DNA of 64,000 nucleotides from positions 1,488,001 through 1,552,000 of the forward strand of contig JASGIT010000001.1 in NCBI GenBank assembly GCA_047601665.1. Direction: 5' to 3'. Positions 30,270 through 39,172 of this stretch are shown one piece after another. The notes beneath the pieces were generated by a model. That model worked only from the letters and a program-made list of their open reading frames with translations, had not been told where the DNA came from and made no database searches. How positions within the stretch are numbered: the first letter of the stretch is position 1; each line of letters begins with the position of its first letter. A program made the translations under genes and the position numbers. Origin of the DNA: JASGIT01 sp047601665 (GTDB taxonomy: Bacteria > Pseudomonadota > Gammaproteobacteria > Burkholderiales > Burkholderiaceae_C).

Positions 30270-31043
30270 ATGACCCTCTCGAACATCGACAAGGCGGCCC
30301 AGGCGCTGGTGCAGGCGCGCCGCAGCGGCGAACCCGTACCGGCTGCAGGGCTGGCCGATGCGATCGCCAGCGTCGATGATGCCTACGCCGTGCAGCAGCG
30401 CGTGGCCGATGCGCTCGGCTGGTGCAGCGGCACCGAGGCGGCGCGGCACTGGAAGTCCGGCGGCCCCTCGCGCACGGCGCCGCTGACCCACGCGCCGCTG
30501 CCGCCGGGCGGCGTGTGGGCCAGCCCGGCGCGCGCGGGCAACTGGCCGTTCCGGGTGCGCGGCATCGAGGCCGAGATCGCGCTGCGTTTGGGCTCGGAGG
30601 TCGACGCCGCGCTGGCCGCGACACTCGATGCCAGCAGTGCGCAGGCCTTGGTGGCGGCGATGGCCGTCTCCATCGAGGTGGTCGATTCGCGTTGGAGCGA
30701 GGGACTGCGCGCGCGCCCGCTCGCCATGCTGGCCGACGCGCAGGTGCATGGCGCCTTGGTGCTGGGCGAATGGCGCCCCTTCGCGCCGCGCGACTGGACC
30801 GCGCAGACTTGCCGCGTGCAGGTCGGCGCGCAGGCGCCGGTCGAACGCTGCGGCGACTACGCGCTGGGCGACCCCGCCTGGCTGCTGCCTGCCTGGCTGC
30901 GGCACGCCACCCGCGACGGCCGCCGCGTTGCCACCGGCACGGTGGTGACCACGGGCACCTGGGCCGGGATTCTTTGGGCCGCCGCGGGCGATCTCGTCAC
31001 GGTCGAGTTCCCGGGCATCGGAAACGCCTCCGTGCAGTTGTAG
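30270..31043 (+). CDS. FAH-family hydratase/hydrolase
   Basis: 257 residues resembling the 2-keto-4-pentenoate hydratase branch of the fumarylacetoacetate hydrolase superfamily: GIEAEIALRLGS with the metal-binding Glu pair, IEVVDSRW with Glu/Asp, and VTTGTWAGILWAAAGDLVTVEFPGIG at the C-terminus. Members hydrate or cleave 2-keto acids using Mg2+. The neighbouring dehydratase and SDR genes make a 2,4-diketo-3-deoxy acid a possible substrate (inference). It ends 6 bp before the convergent aldehyde dehydrogenase gene. Confidence 0.78.
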   Translation: MTLSNIDKAAQALVQARRSGEPVPAAGLADAIASVDDAYAVQQRVADALGWCSGTEAARHWKSGGPSRTAPLTHAPLPPGGVWASPARAGNWPFRVRGIEAEIALRLGSEVDAALAATLDASSAQALVAAMAVSIEVVDSRWSEGLRARPLAMLADAQVHGALVLGEWRPFAPRDWTAQTCRVQVGAQAPVERCGDYALGDPAWLLPAWLRHATRDGRRVATGTVVTTGTWAGILWAAAGDLVTVEFPGIGNASVQL

Positions 31044-31049
31044 TGGGGA

Positions 31050-32498
31050 TCAGGCCAGCGTGTACGCCGTCTTCACCGTGGTGAAGAATTCCTGCGCATA
31101 CCTGCCCTGCTCGCGCGGGCCGTAGCTGCTGCCCTTGCGCCCGCCGAACGGCACGTGGTAGTCCACCCCCGCCGTGGGCAGGTTCACCATCACCATGCCC
31201 GCCTGGGCGTGGCGTTTGAAGTGGGTGGCGTACTTCAGGCTGGTGGTGGCAATGCCGGCGGACAGGCCGAACTCGGTGTCATTCGCCACGGCCAGCGCCT
31301 CGTCGTAGTCCTTCACGCGGATCACGCTGGCGACGGGACCGAAGATTTCCTCGCGGTTGATGCGCATGGCGGGCGTGGTGTCGGCAAACAGCGCGGGGGC
31401 CATGAAGTAGCCCTCGTGCCCGCTGCCGGTGTGGCAGGCGATGCGGGTGCCGCCGGTCAGCAACTGCGCACCTTCGCTCTTGCCAATTTCGACGTAGCCC
31501 AGGTCTTGTTCGAGCTGGGCCTGGCTGACCACCGGTCCCATGTCCGTGCCTGCCGCGAGCGCCGCGCCCACCTTGATGGCTTCCACGCGGGCCTTGAGCG
31601 CCTCGACGAAGGCCGGGTAGATCTTGTCGGTGACGATGATGCGGCTCGACGCCGTGCAGCGCTGGCCCGTGGAATAGAAGCAGCTTTGCGCGCTCAATTC
31701 CACGGCCTGCTTCAGGTCGGCATCGTCCAGCACCACCTGCGGGTTCTTGCCGCCCATCTCCAACTGCACCTTCTTGCCGTTCTCGACGCAGGCGGCGGCA
31801 ATGCCCCGGCCTACGCCGACCGACCCCGTGAAGCTGATGGCCGCAATGCCCGGGTGGCGCACCAGCGCATCGCCGATCACGCGGCCCCGGCCCATGACGA
31901 GGTTGAACACGCCCGCCGGAATGCCGCTGCGGTGGATGATGTCCGCCAGCGCCCAGGCGCAGCCCGGCACGAGTTCGGCGGGCTTGATGACCACGCAATT
32001 GCCGAAGGCCAGCGCGGGCGCGATCTTCCAGGCCGGAATGGCGATGGGGAAGTTCCACGGCGTGATGAGGCCGACCACGCCGATCGGCTCGCGCGTGATC
32101 TCCACGCCGATACCGGGGCGCACGGAGGGCAGCGTCTCGCCTGCCAGCCGCAAGCATTCGCCCGCGAAGAACTTGAAGATCTGGCCCGCGCGCATGGCCT
32201 CGCCGATCGCTTCGGCGCGCACTTTGCCTTCCTCGCGCGCCAGCAGTTCGCCGAGTTCTTCCTTGCGCGCGAGGATTTCGGAGCCGATCTTGTCCAGCGC
32301 ATCGGAGCGCGCCTGGATGCCCGAGGTGCTCCACGCGGGAAAGGCGGCCACAGCGGCGGCCACGGCGGCATCGACGTCGGAGGCGTCGCCCTGCGCGTAT
32401 TCGCCCACCACGTCCGCGAGGTGGCTGGGGTTGAGGTTGGGGGCATAGGACTTGCCGAGAACCCAGGCGCCGTTGATGAGGTTGTCGTGTCGGGACAT
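31050..32498 (-). CDS. aldehyde dehydrogenase, probably alpha-ketoglutarate semialdehyde type
   Basis: 482 residues with intact ALDH motifs: PWNFPIAIPAWKIAPAL (Asn), FTGSVGVGR (NAD loop), LEMGGKNP (general-base Glu) and GQRCTASSR (catalytic Cys, about residue 285). The sequence and its position beside a 2-keto-3-deoxy-acid dehydratase gene suit alpha-ketoglutarate semialdehyde dehydrogenase, which feeds sugar acids into the TCA cycle. Other semialdehydes are possible. A palindromic repeat separates it from the upstream dehydratase gene. Confidence 0.86.
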   Translation of the reverse strand: MSRHDNLINGAWVLGKSYAPNLNPSHLADVVGEYAQGDASDVDAAVAAAVAAFPAWSTSGIQARSDALDKIGSEILARKEELGELLAREEGKVRAEAIGEAMRAGQIFKFFAGECLRLAGETLPSVRPGIGVEITREPIGVVGLITPWNFPIAIPAWKIAPALAFGNCVVIKPAELVPGCAWALADIIHRSGIPAGVFNLVMGRGRVIGDALVRHPGIAAISFTGSVGVGRGIAAACVENGKKVQLEMGGKNPQVVLDDADLKQAVELSAQSCFYSTGQRCTASSRIIVTDKIYPAFVEALKARVEAIKVGAALAAGTDMGPVVSQAQLEQDLGYVEIGKSEGAQLLTGGTRIACHTGSGHEGYFMAPALFADTTPAMRINREEIFGPVASVIRVKDYDEALAVANDTEFGLSAGIATTSLKYATHFKRHAQAGMVMVNLPTAGVDYHVPFGGRKGSSYGPREQGRYAQEFFTTVKTAYTLA

Positions 32499-32508
32499 GA
32501 TTGCTCTC

Positions 32509-32566
32509 TTATTGATAGCTGTTTGCGCTTGATGAATAAGCGCTGGAGGCCGATTTGGCTTGAAAA
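32509..32566 (+). repeat. palindromic repeat, copy 5
   Basis: Copy with ATTGATAGCTGTTTGCGCTT, loop, AAGCGCTGGAGGCC and TTTGGCTTGAAAA, lying between two genes of the catabolic operon. Confidence 0.75.
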
Positions 32567-32569
32567 GTG

Positions 32570-33499
32570 TTACTTGCCCCAGCGCAGCACCAGCGGGTCG
32601 AGCCGGCGCGCGATGTCGAGCAGTTGGCGGCGCACCTCGGGGTGCATCGCAGGCCAGGGTGCGCGCGGCGCTTCGCAGGCGATCACGCCGCCCGCCTTCA
32701 TCAGCGCCTTGGCAGCCAGGAAGCCCGCCTGCCGGTTCTCGTGGTTGATGAGCGGCAGCCAGCGCTGGTATTGCTCAAACGCCTTGTCCTTGTCGCCGCT
32801 GCGGTGCGCCTCGATGATGGGGCGGATGCCATCGGCAAAGCCGCCGCCGGTCATGGCGCCGGTCGCGCCCGCCTCCAGGTCGGCCAGCAGGGTGATGGCT
32901 TCCTCGCCGTCCCACGGGCCTTCGATGGCTTCGCCGCCCAGCGCGATCAGTTCGCGCAGCTTGTTGGCCGCGCCCGCCGTTTCCATCTTGAAGTAGCTGA
33001 GCTGTTCAATTTCCCGCGCCATTTTTGCGAGGAAGGCGGGAGACAGCGGCGTGCCCGCGGCGGGCGCGTCCTGGACCATGATGGGGATGGAGATCGCGTC
33101 CGATACCGCCTGGTAGAACGACTGGATGGCCGCCTCGCCAAAGCGGAAGGTGGCGCCGTGGTAGGGCGGCATCACCATGACCATGCTCGCGCCCATGTCC
33201 TGCGCGCGGCGGCTGCGTTCAGCGCAGACCTTGGAACTGGTGTGCGTGGTGGTCACGATCACGGGCACGCGGCCCGCCACGTGGGCTAGCGACAGGCGCG
33301 TGAGCGTTTCGCGCTCTTCGTCCGAGACCAGGAACTGCTCGGAGAAGTTGGCCAGCAGGCACAGGCCATCGACGCCGGAGTCGATCATGAAGTCGAGGCA
33401 GCGCTTCTGGCTTGCGAGGTCGAGCGTGCCGTCTTCATGGAAGGTGGTCGGCACGACGGGAAAGATGCCGCGATAGCGCGGGTTGGAAAGTCCGGGCAT
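32570..33499 (-). CDS. DHDPS-family 2-keto-3-deoxy-acid dehydratase
   Basis: 309-residue TIM barrel of the dihydrodipicolinate synthase/NAL family. The Schiff-base lysine is in SYFKMET (about residue 167). The run YRGIFPVVPTTF and the block EGPWDGEEAITLLADLEAGATGAM closely recall L-2-keto-3-deoxyarabonate dehydratase of the Azospirillum arabinose pathway, which yields alpha-ketoglutarate semialdehyde. 5-dehydro-4-deoxyglucarate dehydratase is the alternative. It is on the same strand as the ALDH, UxaA-family and ABC genes. Confidence 0.82.
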   Translation of the reverse strand: MPGLSNPRYRGIFPVVPTTFHEDGTLDLASQKRCLDFMIDSGVDGLCLLANFSEQFLVSDEERETLTRLSLAHVAGRVPVIVTTTHTSSKVCAERSRRAQDMGASMVMVMPPYHGATFRFGEAAIQSFYQAVSDAISIPIMVQDAPAAGTPLSPAFLAKMAREIEQLSYFKMETAGAANKLRELIALGGEAIEGPWDGEEAITLLADLEAGATGAMTGGGFADGIRPIIEAHRSGDKDKAFEQYQRWLPLINHENRQAGFLAAKALMKAGGVIACEAPRAPWPAMHPEVRRQLLDIARRLDPLVLRWGK

Positions 33500-33512
33500 G
33501 GTGTTGGAGACC

Positions 33513-35036
33513 TCAAGTGATGACGCTGAGTTGCCAGGGCACGAATTCCTGCTGCCCGTAGCCGTGGATTTCGCTGCGCGAGCGCTGGCCCGACGCGGTG
33601 GCGAGCAGGTTCTGGAACAGGATGGCTCCCAGTTCCTGGATGCCGTGCGTGCCCTCCAGGATCTGGCCGCAGTTCAGGTCCATGTCGTCGCTCTGGCGCT
33701 CCCACAGCGCGGTGTTGGTCGCCAGCTTGTACGAGGGCGCGGGTGCGCAGCCATAGGCCGAGCCGCGCCCGGTGGTGAAGCAGATCAGGTTCGCGCCGCC
33801 TGCCACCTGGCCCGTGGCCGAGATCGGGTCGTAGCCCGGCGTGTCCATGAACACCAGGCCCTTGGCGCGCACGGGCTGGGCGTATTCGTACACGTCCATC
33901 AGGTTGGTGGAGCCCGCCTTGGCGATGCCGCCGAGCGACTTTTCGAGCACCGTGGTCAAGCCGCCGGCCTTGTTGCCCGCCGAGGGGTTGTTGTCCATCG
34001 AGGCGTTGTTGCGCGCGCAGTAGTCCTCCCACCAGTGGATGCGGTCGATCAGTTTGCGGCCCACCTCGGGCGTTTGCGCGCGGCGCGTGAGCAGGTGCTC
34101 CGCGCCGTAGATTTCCGGCGTCTCGCTCAGGATGGCCGTGCCGCCGTTCTGCACCAGCAAATCCACCGCCGCACCCAGCACCGGGTTGGCCGAGATACCC
34201 GAATACCCGTCCGACCCGCCGCACTGCAGCCCCACGGTGATGTGGCTCGCGGGCACGGTCTGGCGGCGCACCGCGTTGGCGGCGGGCAGCATCTGGCGGA
34301 TGAGGTCGATGCCGTGCGCGATGGTCTTGGTGGTGCCGCCCGTGTCCTGGATGGTGAAGGCGTGCAGGTGGTCGCCGCTTTGCAGCCCCTGGGTTTCGAG
34401 CAGGCGCGGGATTTGGTTGGTCTCGCAGCCCAGGCCGATGACCAGCAGGCTCGCGAAGTTGGGGTGGCAGGCGTAGCCGCCCAGCGTGCGCTGCAGCACG
34501 GCCAGCCCTTCGCCCTGCGCGTCCATCGCGCAGCCGGTGCCATGGGTCAGGGCCACCACGCCGTCCACGTTCGGGTAATCGGCCAGCGCCTCGGGGTGGA
34601 TGTCGCGGCGGAAGTGGTCGGCGATGGCGCGCGCCACGGTGGCCGAGCAGTTCACGCTGGTCAGGATGCCGATGTAGTTGCGCGTGGCCACGCGGCCGTC
34701 GGCGCGCACGATGCCCTCGAAGGTGGCGGGCGGCTGCGCCATGTGCGTGGGCCGCGCGTCCTGCCCGTAGGCGTAGTCGCGCGCGAAGTCACCCATCTGC
34801 AGGTTGTGCACGTGCACGTGCTGGCCGGGCAGGATGGGCTTGCTGGCAAAGCCGATGATCTGCCCGTAGCGCCGCACCGGCTCGCCCGCTGCAATGGCGC
34901 GGGTCGCCACCTTGTGGCCGGGGGGCACGAGGCCCGCGACGGTCACGCCCTCGGCCTCCAGCACGGTGCCGGAGACCAACTGCCCCAGCGAAATCACCAC
35001 GTCGTCCTGCGGGTGCAGGCGGATCACGCGCGTCAT
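33513..35036 (-). CDS. UxaA/GarD-family sugar-acid dehydratase
   Basis: 507 residues with the two-part altronate/galactarate dehydratase architecture. A short N-terminal SAF-like segment (about 1-95, ending GQHVHVHNLQMGD) precedes the catalytic part, which contains TRNYIGILTSVNCSATVA, HGTGCAMD, GLGCETNQ, QCGGSDGYSGISANP and ETPEIYGAEHLL. The conserved cysteines and acidic residues bind iron or another metal. The family removes water from aldonic or aldaric acids. With an arabonate-type second dehydratase next door, a pentonate is as likely a substrate as galactarate. Confidence 0.84.
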   Translation of the reverse strand: MTRVIRLHPQDDVVISLGQLVSGTVLEAEGVTVAGLVPPGHKVATRAIAAGEPVRRYGQIIGFASKPILPGQHVHVHNLQMGDFARDYAYGQDARPTHMAQPPATFEGIVRADGRVATRNYIGILTSVNCSATVARAIADHFRRDIHPEALADYPNVDGVVALTHGTGCAMDAQGEGLAVLQRTLGGYACHPNFASLLVIGLGCETNQIPRLLETQGLQSGDHLHAFTIQDTGGTTKTIAHGIDLIRQMLPAANAVRRQTVPASHITVGLQCGGSDGYSGISANPVLGAAVDLLVQNGGTAILSETPEIYGAEHLLTRRAQTPEVGRKLIDRIHWWEDYCARNNASMDNNPSAGNKAGGLTTVLEKSLGGIAKAGSTNLMDVYEYAQPVRAKGLVFMDTPGYDPISATGQVAGGANLICFTTGRGSAYGCAPAPSYKLATNTALWERQSDDMDLNCGQILEGTHGIQELGAILFQNLLATASGQRSRSEIHGYGQQEFVPWQLSVIT

Positions 35037-35047
35037 GGTTCAGCCCC

Positions 35048-35845
35048 TCACTTCAGCATGTCCGCCGGCAGCGACATGCCGAAGTAGCGCGTGTAGATCT
35101 CGTTGAACTTGCCGTTCTTGAGGTTGGTCTTCACCCACTGGTCCAGCCAGGCCTTGAGCGCCGTGTCGTCCTTGCGCAGGCCGATGCCGTAGGGGTAGGC
35201 CTTCATGGTGAATTTGTTGACGATGTCGCGCGACGGGTTGGCCTTCTTCACGGCCGGAATCACGCTGGGCGCGGCGGCCAGCCAGTCCTGCTGGCCGGTC
35301 GATACGGCGGTGTTGGTGGTGGCGTCGTCCTCGTAGCGCACGATGGTGACGTCCGGCACGTCCTTGGTGCCGCGCGTGAGTTCCATGTCCGACGTGGTGC
35401 CGCGCGTCACGGCCACGGACTTGCCGGAAAGGTCCTTGAAGCCGTCCGCCTTCACGCCCGCCGGGCCGCCCACCACCACGGGCACCACGCCGTAGGGCTC
35501 GGAGAAGGCGATGACCTTCTTGCGCTCGTCGGTGATGGAGAACGAGGCCATCACCACGTCGGCCTTCTTGCTCAGCAGGAAGGGCACGCGGTTGGGGCCA
35601 TTGACGGGCACGATTTCCAGCTCCACGCCCAGGTCCTTGGCGAGCAGGTGCGCGGCCTCCACGTCGGAGCCGACCTGCTTGGCGGAAGCATCGATCATGC
35701 CGTAGGGCGGCGCGCCGATGTCCACGGCGACCAGGATCTTCTTGCGCTGCTTGATGGTGTCGAGCGTGTCGGCGTGGGCGGGCAGAGCGGCCAGGGCGCA
35801 CACGGCGGCGATGGCGGCCAGGGCATGGCGGCGGATGGGGTTCAT
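35048..35845 (-). CDS. ABC transporter substrate-binding protein (amino-acid type)
   Basis: 265 residues. A signal peptide (about 1-25) is followed by the periplasmic binding family 3 pattern: KILVAVDIGAPPYGMIDA, GSDVEAAHLLAKDLGVELEIVPV, KADVVMASFSITDERKK and GKSVAVTRGTTSDMEL. These usually bind polar amino acids or opines. Its genes sit between sugar-acid enzymes and their likely regulator, so it may carry an acidic sugar derivative or an amino acid degraded by the same route. It forms a four-gene importer with the next three genes. Confidence 0.87.
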   Translation of the reverse strand: MNPIRRHALAAIAAVCALAALPAHADTLDTIKQRKKILVAVDIGAPPYGMIDASAKQVGSDVEAAHLLAKDLGVELEIVPVNGPNRVPFLLSKKADVVMASFSITDERKKVIAFSEPYGVVPVVVGGPAGVKADGFKDLSGKSVAVTRGTTSDMELTRGTKDVPDVTIVRYEDDATTNTAVSTGQQDWLAAAPSVIPAVKKANPSRDIVNKFTMKAYPYGIGLRKDDTALKAWLDQWVKTNLKNGKFNEIYTRYFGMSLPADMLK

Positions 35846-35879
35846 CGGGGGTCTCCTGTGGGTTGAATGGGGCGGCTTT

Positions 35880-36614
35880 TCACAAGCCGCTGGATACGAA
35901 CTGCTGCAGCTCCGGCGTGCGCGGGCTCTGGAGCATGGCGCCGTCGCCCTGCTCCCACACCACGCCCTGGTTCATGAACAGAATCTGGTTCGCCACCTGG
36001 CGCGCGAAGGCCATTTCGTGCGTGACGAGCACCATGGTCATGCCGTCCTGCGCCAGCTTCTCGATCACGCGCAGCACCTCGCCCGTGAGCTCGGGGTCGA
36101 GCGCGGACGTCACCTCGTCGAACAGCATCAGCTGCGGCTGCATGGCGAGCGAACGCGCGATGGCCGCGCGCTGCTGCTGGCCGCCCGACAACTGCTCGGG
36201 GTAGTAGCCGGCGCGCTCCTGCAGGCCCACCTTGGCCAGCATCTGCATCCCGATGGCCTCGGCCTCGGCGGCGGGCACGCCCTTCACCTTGCGCGGCGCG
36301 AGCGTCACGTTCTGCAGCACCGTGAGGTGGGGGAACAGGTTGTAGCTCTGGAAGACGATGCCCACCTCCTGCCGCAGCGCCAGCAGATCGACGTTGCCGT
36401 TGTGCATGGCGCGGCCGCACACGTGCAGTTCGCCGCCCTGGATGGTCTCCAGCCCGTTGATGCAGCGCAGCGCCGTGGTCTTGCCCGAGCCGCTGCGGCC
36501 GATCAGCGCCACCACCTGGCCGCGCTGCACGGTGAAGCTCACGCCCTTGAGGATCTGCGTGGCGCCGTAGGACTTGCGCACGTCGTTGAAGCGCACGATC
36601 TCTTTGTCGTTCAT
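35880..36614 (-). CDS. ABC transporter ATP-binding protein (GlnQ-like)
   Basis: 244 residues. Walker A GRSGSGKT, Q-loop FQSYNLFPHLTVLQN, signature LSGGQQQR, Walker B LMLFDEVTSALD and switch His VTHEMAF are all intact, typical of polar-amino-acid importers. It energises the two permeases encoded immediately upstream in the same operon. Confidence 0.92.
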   Translation of the reverse strand: MNDKEIVRFNDVRKSYGATQILKGVSFTVQRGQVVALIGRSGSGKTTALRCINGLETIQGGELHVCGRAMHNGNVDLLALRQEVGIVFQSYNLFPHLTVLQNVTLAPRKVKGVPAAEAEAIGMQMLAKVGLQERAGYYPEQLSGGQQQRAAIARSLAMQPQLMLFDEVTSALDPELTGEVLRVIEKLAQDGMTMVLVTHEMAFARQVANQILFMNQGVVWEQGDGAMLQSPRTPELQQFVSSGL

Positions 36615-36641
36615 GGAATGTCTCCGTGGGGTATCGGCTGC

Positions 36642-37286
36642 TCAACGGCGCGCCAGCTTCTTTTCGAGCCGGTACGACAGCATCGACAGCGGGTAGCAGA
36701 TGGCGAAATACAGCACCGCCGCGAGGCTGAACACGATGAAGGGCGCGAACGTGGAGTTGTTGACCACGCGGGCCGAGTACGTCAGGTCGAAGAAGCCGAT
36801 CACCACCGCGTAGGACGAGTTCTTCACGATCTGCACCAGGAAGCTCACCGTGGGCGCGACCGCGATGCGCGCCGCCTGCGGCAGGATGACGTGCACCGCG
36901 CGCTGCCAGGGCGTGAGGGCCAGGCACTCGGCGGCTTCCCATTGCGTCTTGGGCACGGCCTGGATGCAGCCCTTCCAGATCTCGCCCAGGTAGGCGCTGG
37001 AATAGGCCGTCATCGCCAGCCCCGCGGCCACCAGCGAGGGCAGGTCGAAGCCCGCGATGCTGATGCCGAAGTACGCCAGGAACATGATCACCGGCAGCGG
37101 AATGCCCTGGATCAACTGCACGTAGGCGCCGGTGACGGCGCGCAGCCAGCGCGCGCCCCGGCTGCGCGCCAGGGCCAGCGGCAGGCCGATCAACGTGCCG
37201 CCGATGAAGCCCAGCGCCGAGAGCACCAGCGTCCAGCCCGCGCCCTTGAAGATGAAACCCACTTGGTCGATCGAGATACCCGACAT
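36642..37286 (-). CDS. ABC transporter permease
   Basis: 214 residues, about five TM helices, with the HisM/GlnP-type cytoplasmic coupling loop EIWKGCIQAVPKTQWEAAECL. It pairs with the second permease (37300-37983), from which it is separated by 13 bp. Confidence 0.9.
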   Translation of the reverse strand: MSGISIDQVGFIFKGAGWTLVLSALGFIGGTLIGLPLALARSRGARWLRAVTGAYVQLIQGIPLPVIMFLAYFGISIAGFDLPSLVAAGLAMTAYSSAYLGEIWKGCIQAVPKTQWEAAECLALTPWQRAVHVILPQAARIAVAPTVSFLVQIVKNSSYAVVIGFFDLTYSARVVNNSTFAPFIVFSLAAVLYFAICYPLSMLSYRLEKKLARR

Positions 37287-37299
37287 GGCGGCGGCCTTT

Positions 37300-37983
37300 C
37301 TACAGAGGGGTCTTGAGCTTGCGGCGGCGCGGGAAGGAGGCCATGGCGATGCCGGCCATGGCCAGCCGCAGCAGCCACGACAGCGCCAGGTACAGCGCGG
37401 CCACCACCAGGTAGATCTCGAAGCCGCGGAAGGTCTCGGACTGGATGATGTAGCCCGCCGAGGTGAGCTCCTCCACCGAGATCTGCGACATGATCGACGT
37501 GGCCAGCATCATCAGCACGAACTGGCTGATCAGCGCCGGGTACATGCGCTCGGCGGCCTGCGGCAGGATGACCAGGCGCAGCATCTTCCAGCGCGACATG
37601 CCCAGGCATTCCGCCGCCTCCAGCTGCCCGCGCGGAATCGACTCGATGCCCGCGCGCATGATTTCGGTGGTGTAGGCGGACACATTGATCGTCAGCGCGA
37701 TCACCGCCGCCGCCAGCGCGGGCACCTTCAGCTGGATGGCCGCCAGCCCGAAGAACAGCCAGAACGCCTGGATGACCAGCGGCGTGTTGCGGATCACGTC
37801 CACATACACGGTCACGGCCCGCCGCATCCACGGCGCGCCCTGCGTGCGCGCCACCGCCAGCACCGTGCCCGCGACGAAGCCCAGCACGATGGTGAACACC
37901 GACATGCGCAGCGTGGAGAACAGGCCCGACAGCAGCGCGGGCCAGGAGTCGCTCAGAAAACTGAAGTCGAACTGGTAGTCCAT
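37300..37983 (-). CDS. ABC transporter permease
   Basis: 227 residues with several TM helices and the coupling loop EIMRAGIESIPRGQLEAAECL; FTIVLGFVAGTVLAV lies near the N-terminus. It is the first gene of the leftward catabolic operon, facing the divergent GntR regulator. The operator-like palindrome at 38028-38055 lies 45 bp upstream of its start. Confidence 0.9.
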   Translation of the reverse strand: MDYQFDFSFLSDSWPALLSGLFSTLRMSVFTIVLGFVAGTVLAVARTQGAPWMRRAVTVYVDVIRNTPLVIQAFWLFFGLAAIQLKVPALAAAVIALTINVSAYTTEIMRAGIESIPRGQLEAAECLGMSRWKMLRLVILPQAAERMYPALISQFVLMMLATSIMSQISVEELTSAGYIIQSETFRGFEIYLVVAALYLALSWLLRLAMAGIAMASFPRRRKLKTPL

Positions 37984-38027
37984 CGTGGTCTCTTCTTATG
38001 AATGTCTATTGCTGACAAAGACCAATG

Positions 38028-38055
38028 TAATGACTTATGAAAGCAAAAGTCATTA
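38028..38055. promoter_or_regulatory. operator-like palindrome between importer operon and GntR gene
   Basis: TAATGACTT (38028-38036) and AAGTCATTA (38047-38055) form a perfect 9-bp dyad with a 10-nt centre, inside the only AT-rich stretch of the divergent region. It is a likely binding site for the adjacent GntR-family regulator. Confidence 0.6.
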
Positions 38056-38108
38056 TGGTTTTCCCGAGTCCGCTGTCGCCCAGGGGCATAGCCCGTAGCA
38101 TTGCCGCC

Positions 38109-39101
38109 ATGAAGTCCTCGCCCACCGAATCCGTTCCTGGCCAGCCGCTGTACGCCCGCATCACCCAGGTGCTGGCCCATGCGCTGCAAACGGGCGCGCT
38201 GCCCGCGGGCGCGGTGCTGCTCGAAGGGCATGTGGCGGAGCTGCTGGGCGTGACGCGCACGCCCGTGCGCCAGGCGCTGCGCGAGCTGGAGGCGCAGGGC
38301 CAGGTCTCGCGCTTCGAGGGCCGGGGGCTGGTGGCGGGCGGCGCGGGCACGCTGCCGCAGCGCATCGCCCTCACGGCGGACATGCTCGGCGTGGCCGCCA
38401 CCGATGAGCCGGTGCGCAAGGCCCCGGGGTGGGAGGCGCTGTACTACGGCGTGGAGCAGAGCATCGTGCACCTCTCGGTCTTTGGCGCCTACCGGCTCAA
38501 TGAAATGGAACTCGCGCGCCACTTCAACGTGGGCCGCATGGTGGCGCGCGACGTGCTGCTGCGCGCCGAGGCCCTGGGCCTGGTGGAAAAGGACGAGCGC
38601 TCGCGCTGGACGGTGATCGCGCTGGACAGCAAGCGCATCGGCGACCTCTACGAGCTGCGCCTGCTGCTGGAGCCCGCTGCGCTCGCCAGCGCCGTGCGCG
38701 CCATCCCGCCCGAAGAGGTGCAGCCCATGCTGCGCCGCCTGCAGCGCGCCATCAAAACCTACCCCAAGGTGCAGCGCGCCGAGCTGGACCGGCTGGAGCG
38801 CGACCTGCACATCGACCTGCTGTCGTACTGCGCCAACCCCGCCATCCTGGAGAGCCTGCAGCGCACACGCTGCATCCTCACGCTCAGCAAGCACGTGCTG
38901 GGCGCCGCCGCCCCCATGCCCGCCGAAGACCCGTTCATGGCCGAGCACATGGCCGTGCTGCAGGCCGTGGCGCAGGGCGACGCCGTCTTGGCGCAGTCAC
39001 TCTTGCGGCGGCACCTCGAAGTCTCCTGCGATAAGGTGACGCAGCGCGCCGCCTACGTGCGCAGCCACCTGCGCGTGCCGCGCATTGGCTATGCTGCGTA
39101 G
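38109..39101 (+). CDS. GntR/FCD-family regulator with two winged helices
   Basis: 330 residues. The first GntR winged helix (about 10-80: PLYARITQVLAHALQTG, VAELLGVTRTPVRQALRELEAQG) is followed by a second helix-turn-helix-like unit (about 120-185: LNEMELARHFNVGRMVARDVL, RAEALGLVEKDE). A C-terminal FCD ligand domain (about 195-315: LYELRLLLEPAALA ... FMAEHMAVLQAVAQGD) ends the protein. It is longer than the usual 220-250 residues because of the second DNA-binding unit. It probably controls the leftward sugar-acid operon in response to a pathway acid. Confidence 0.83.
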   Translation: MKSSPTESVPGQPLYARITQVLAHALQTGALPAGAVLLEGHVAELLGVTRTPVRQALRELEAQGQVSRFEGRGLVAGGAGTLPQRIALTADMLGVAATDEPVRKAPGWEALYYGVEQSIVHLSVFGAYRLNEMELARHFNVGRMVARDVLLRAEALGLVEKDERSRWTVIALDSKRIGDLYELRLLLEPAALASAVRAIPPEEVQPMLRRLQRAIKTYPKVQRAELDRLERDLHIDLLSYCANPAILESLQRTRCILTLSKHVLGAAAPMPAEDPFMAEHMAVLQAVAQGDAVLAQSLLRRHLEVSCDKVTQRAAYVRSHLRVPRIGYAA

Positions 39102-39123
39102 CAACCACCAGAATTCCAGTGAA

Positions 39124-39172
39124 TAATGGCTCCAGCGCTTATCCATCAAGCGCTACCAGCTATCAAATGCAT
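39124..39172 (-). repeat. palindromic repeat, copy 6 (reverse orientation)
   Basis: TCCAGCGCTTATCCATCAAG, then CGCTACCAGCTATCAAATGC. It contains the likely ATG of the following GGDEF/EAL gene. Confidence 0.75.

Noticed and set aside
29419..30624. Long N-terminal extension of the SDR gene
   Set aside because: The extra 150 codons are Arg/Ala/Pro-rich, overlap the divergent FAH-family gene and lack a ribosome site; ATG 30174 has AGGAG and the Rossmann start.
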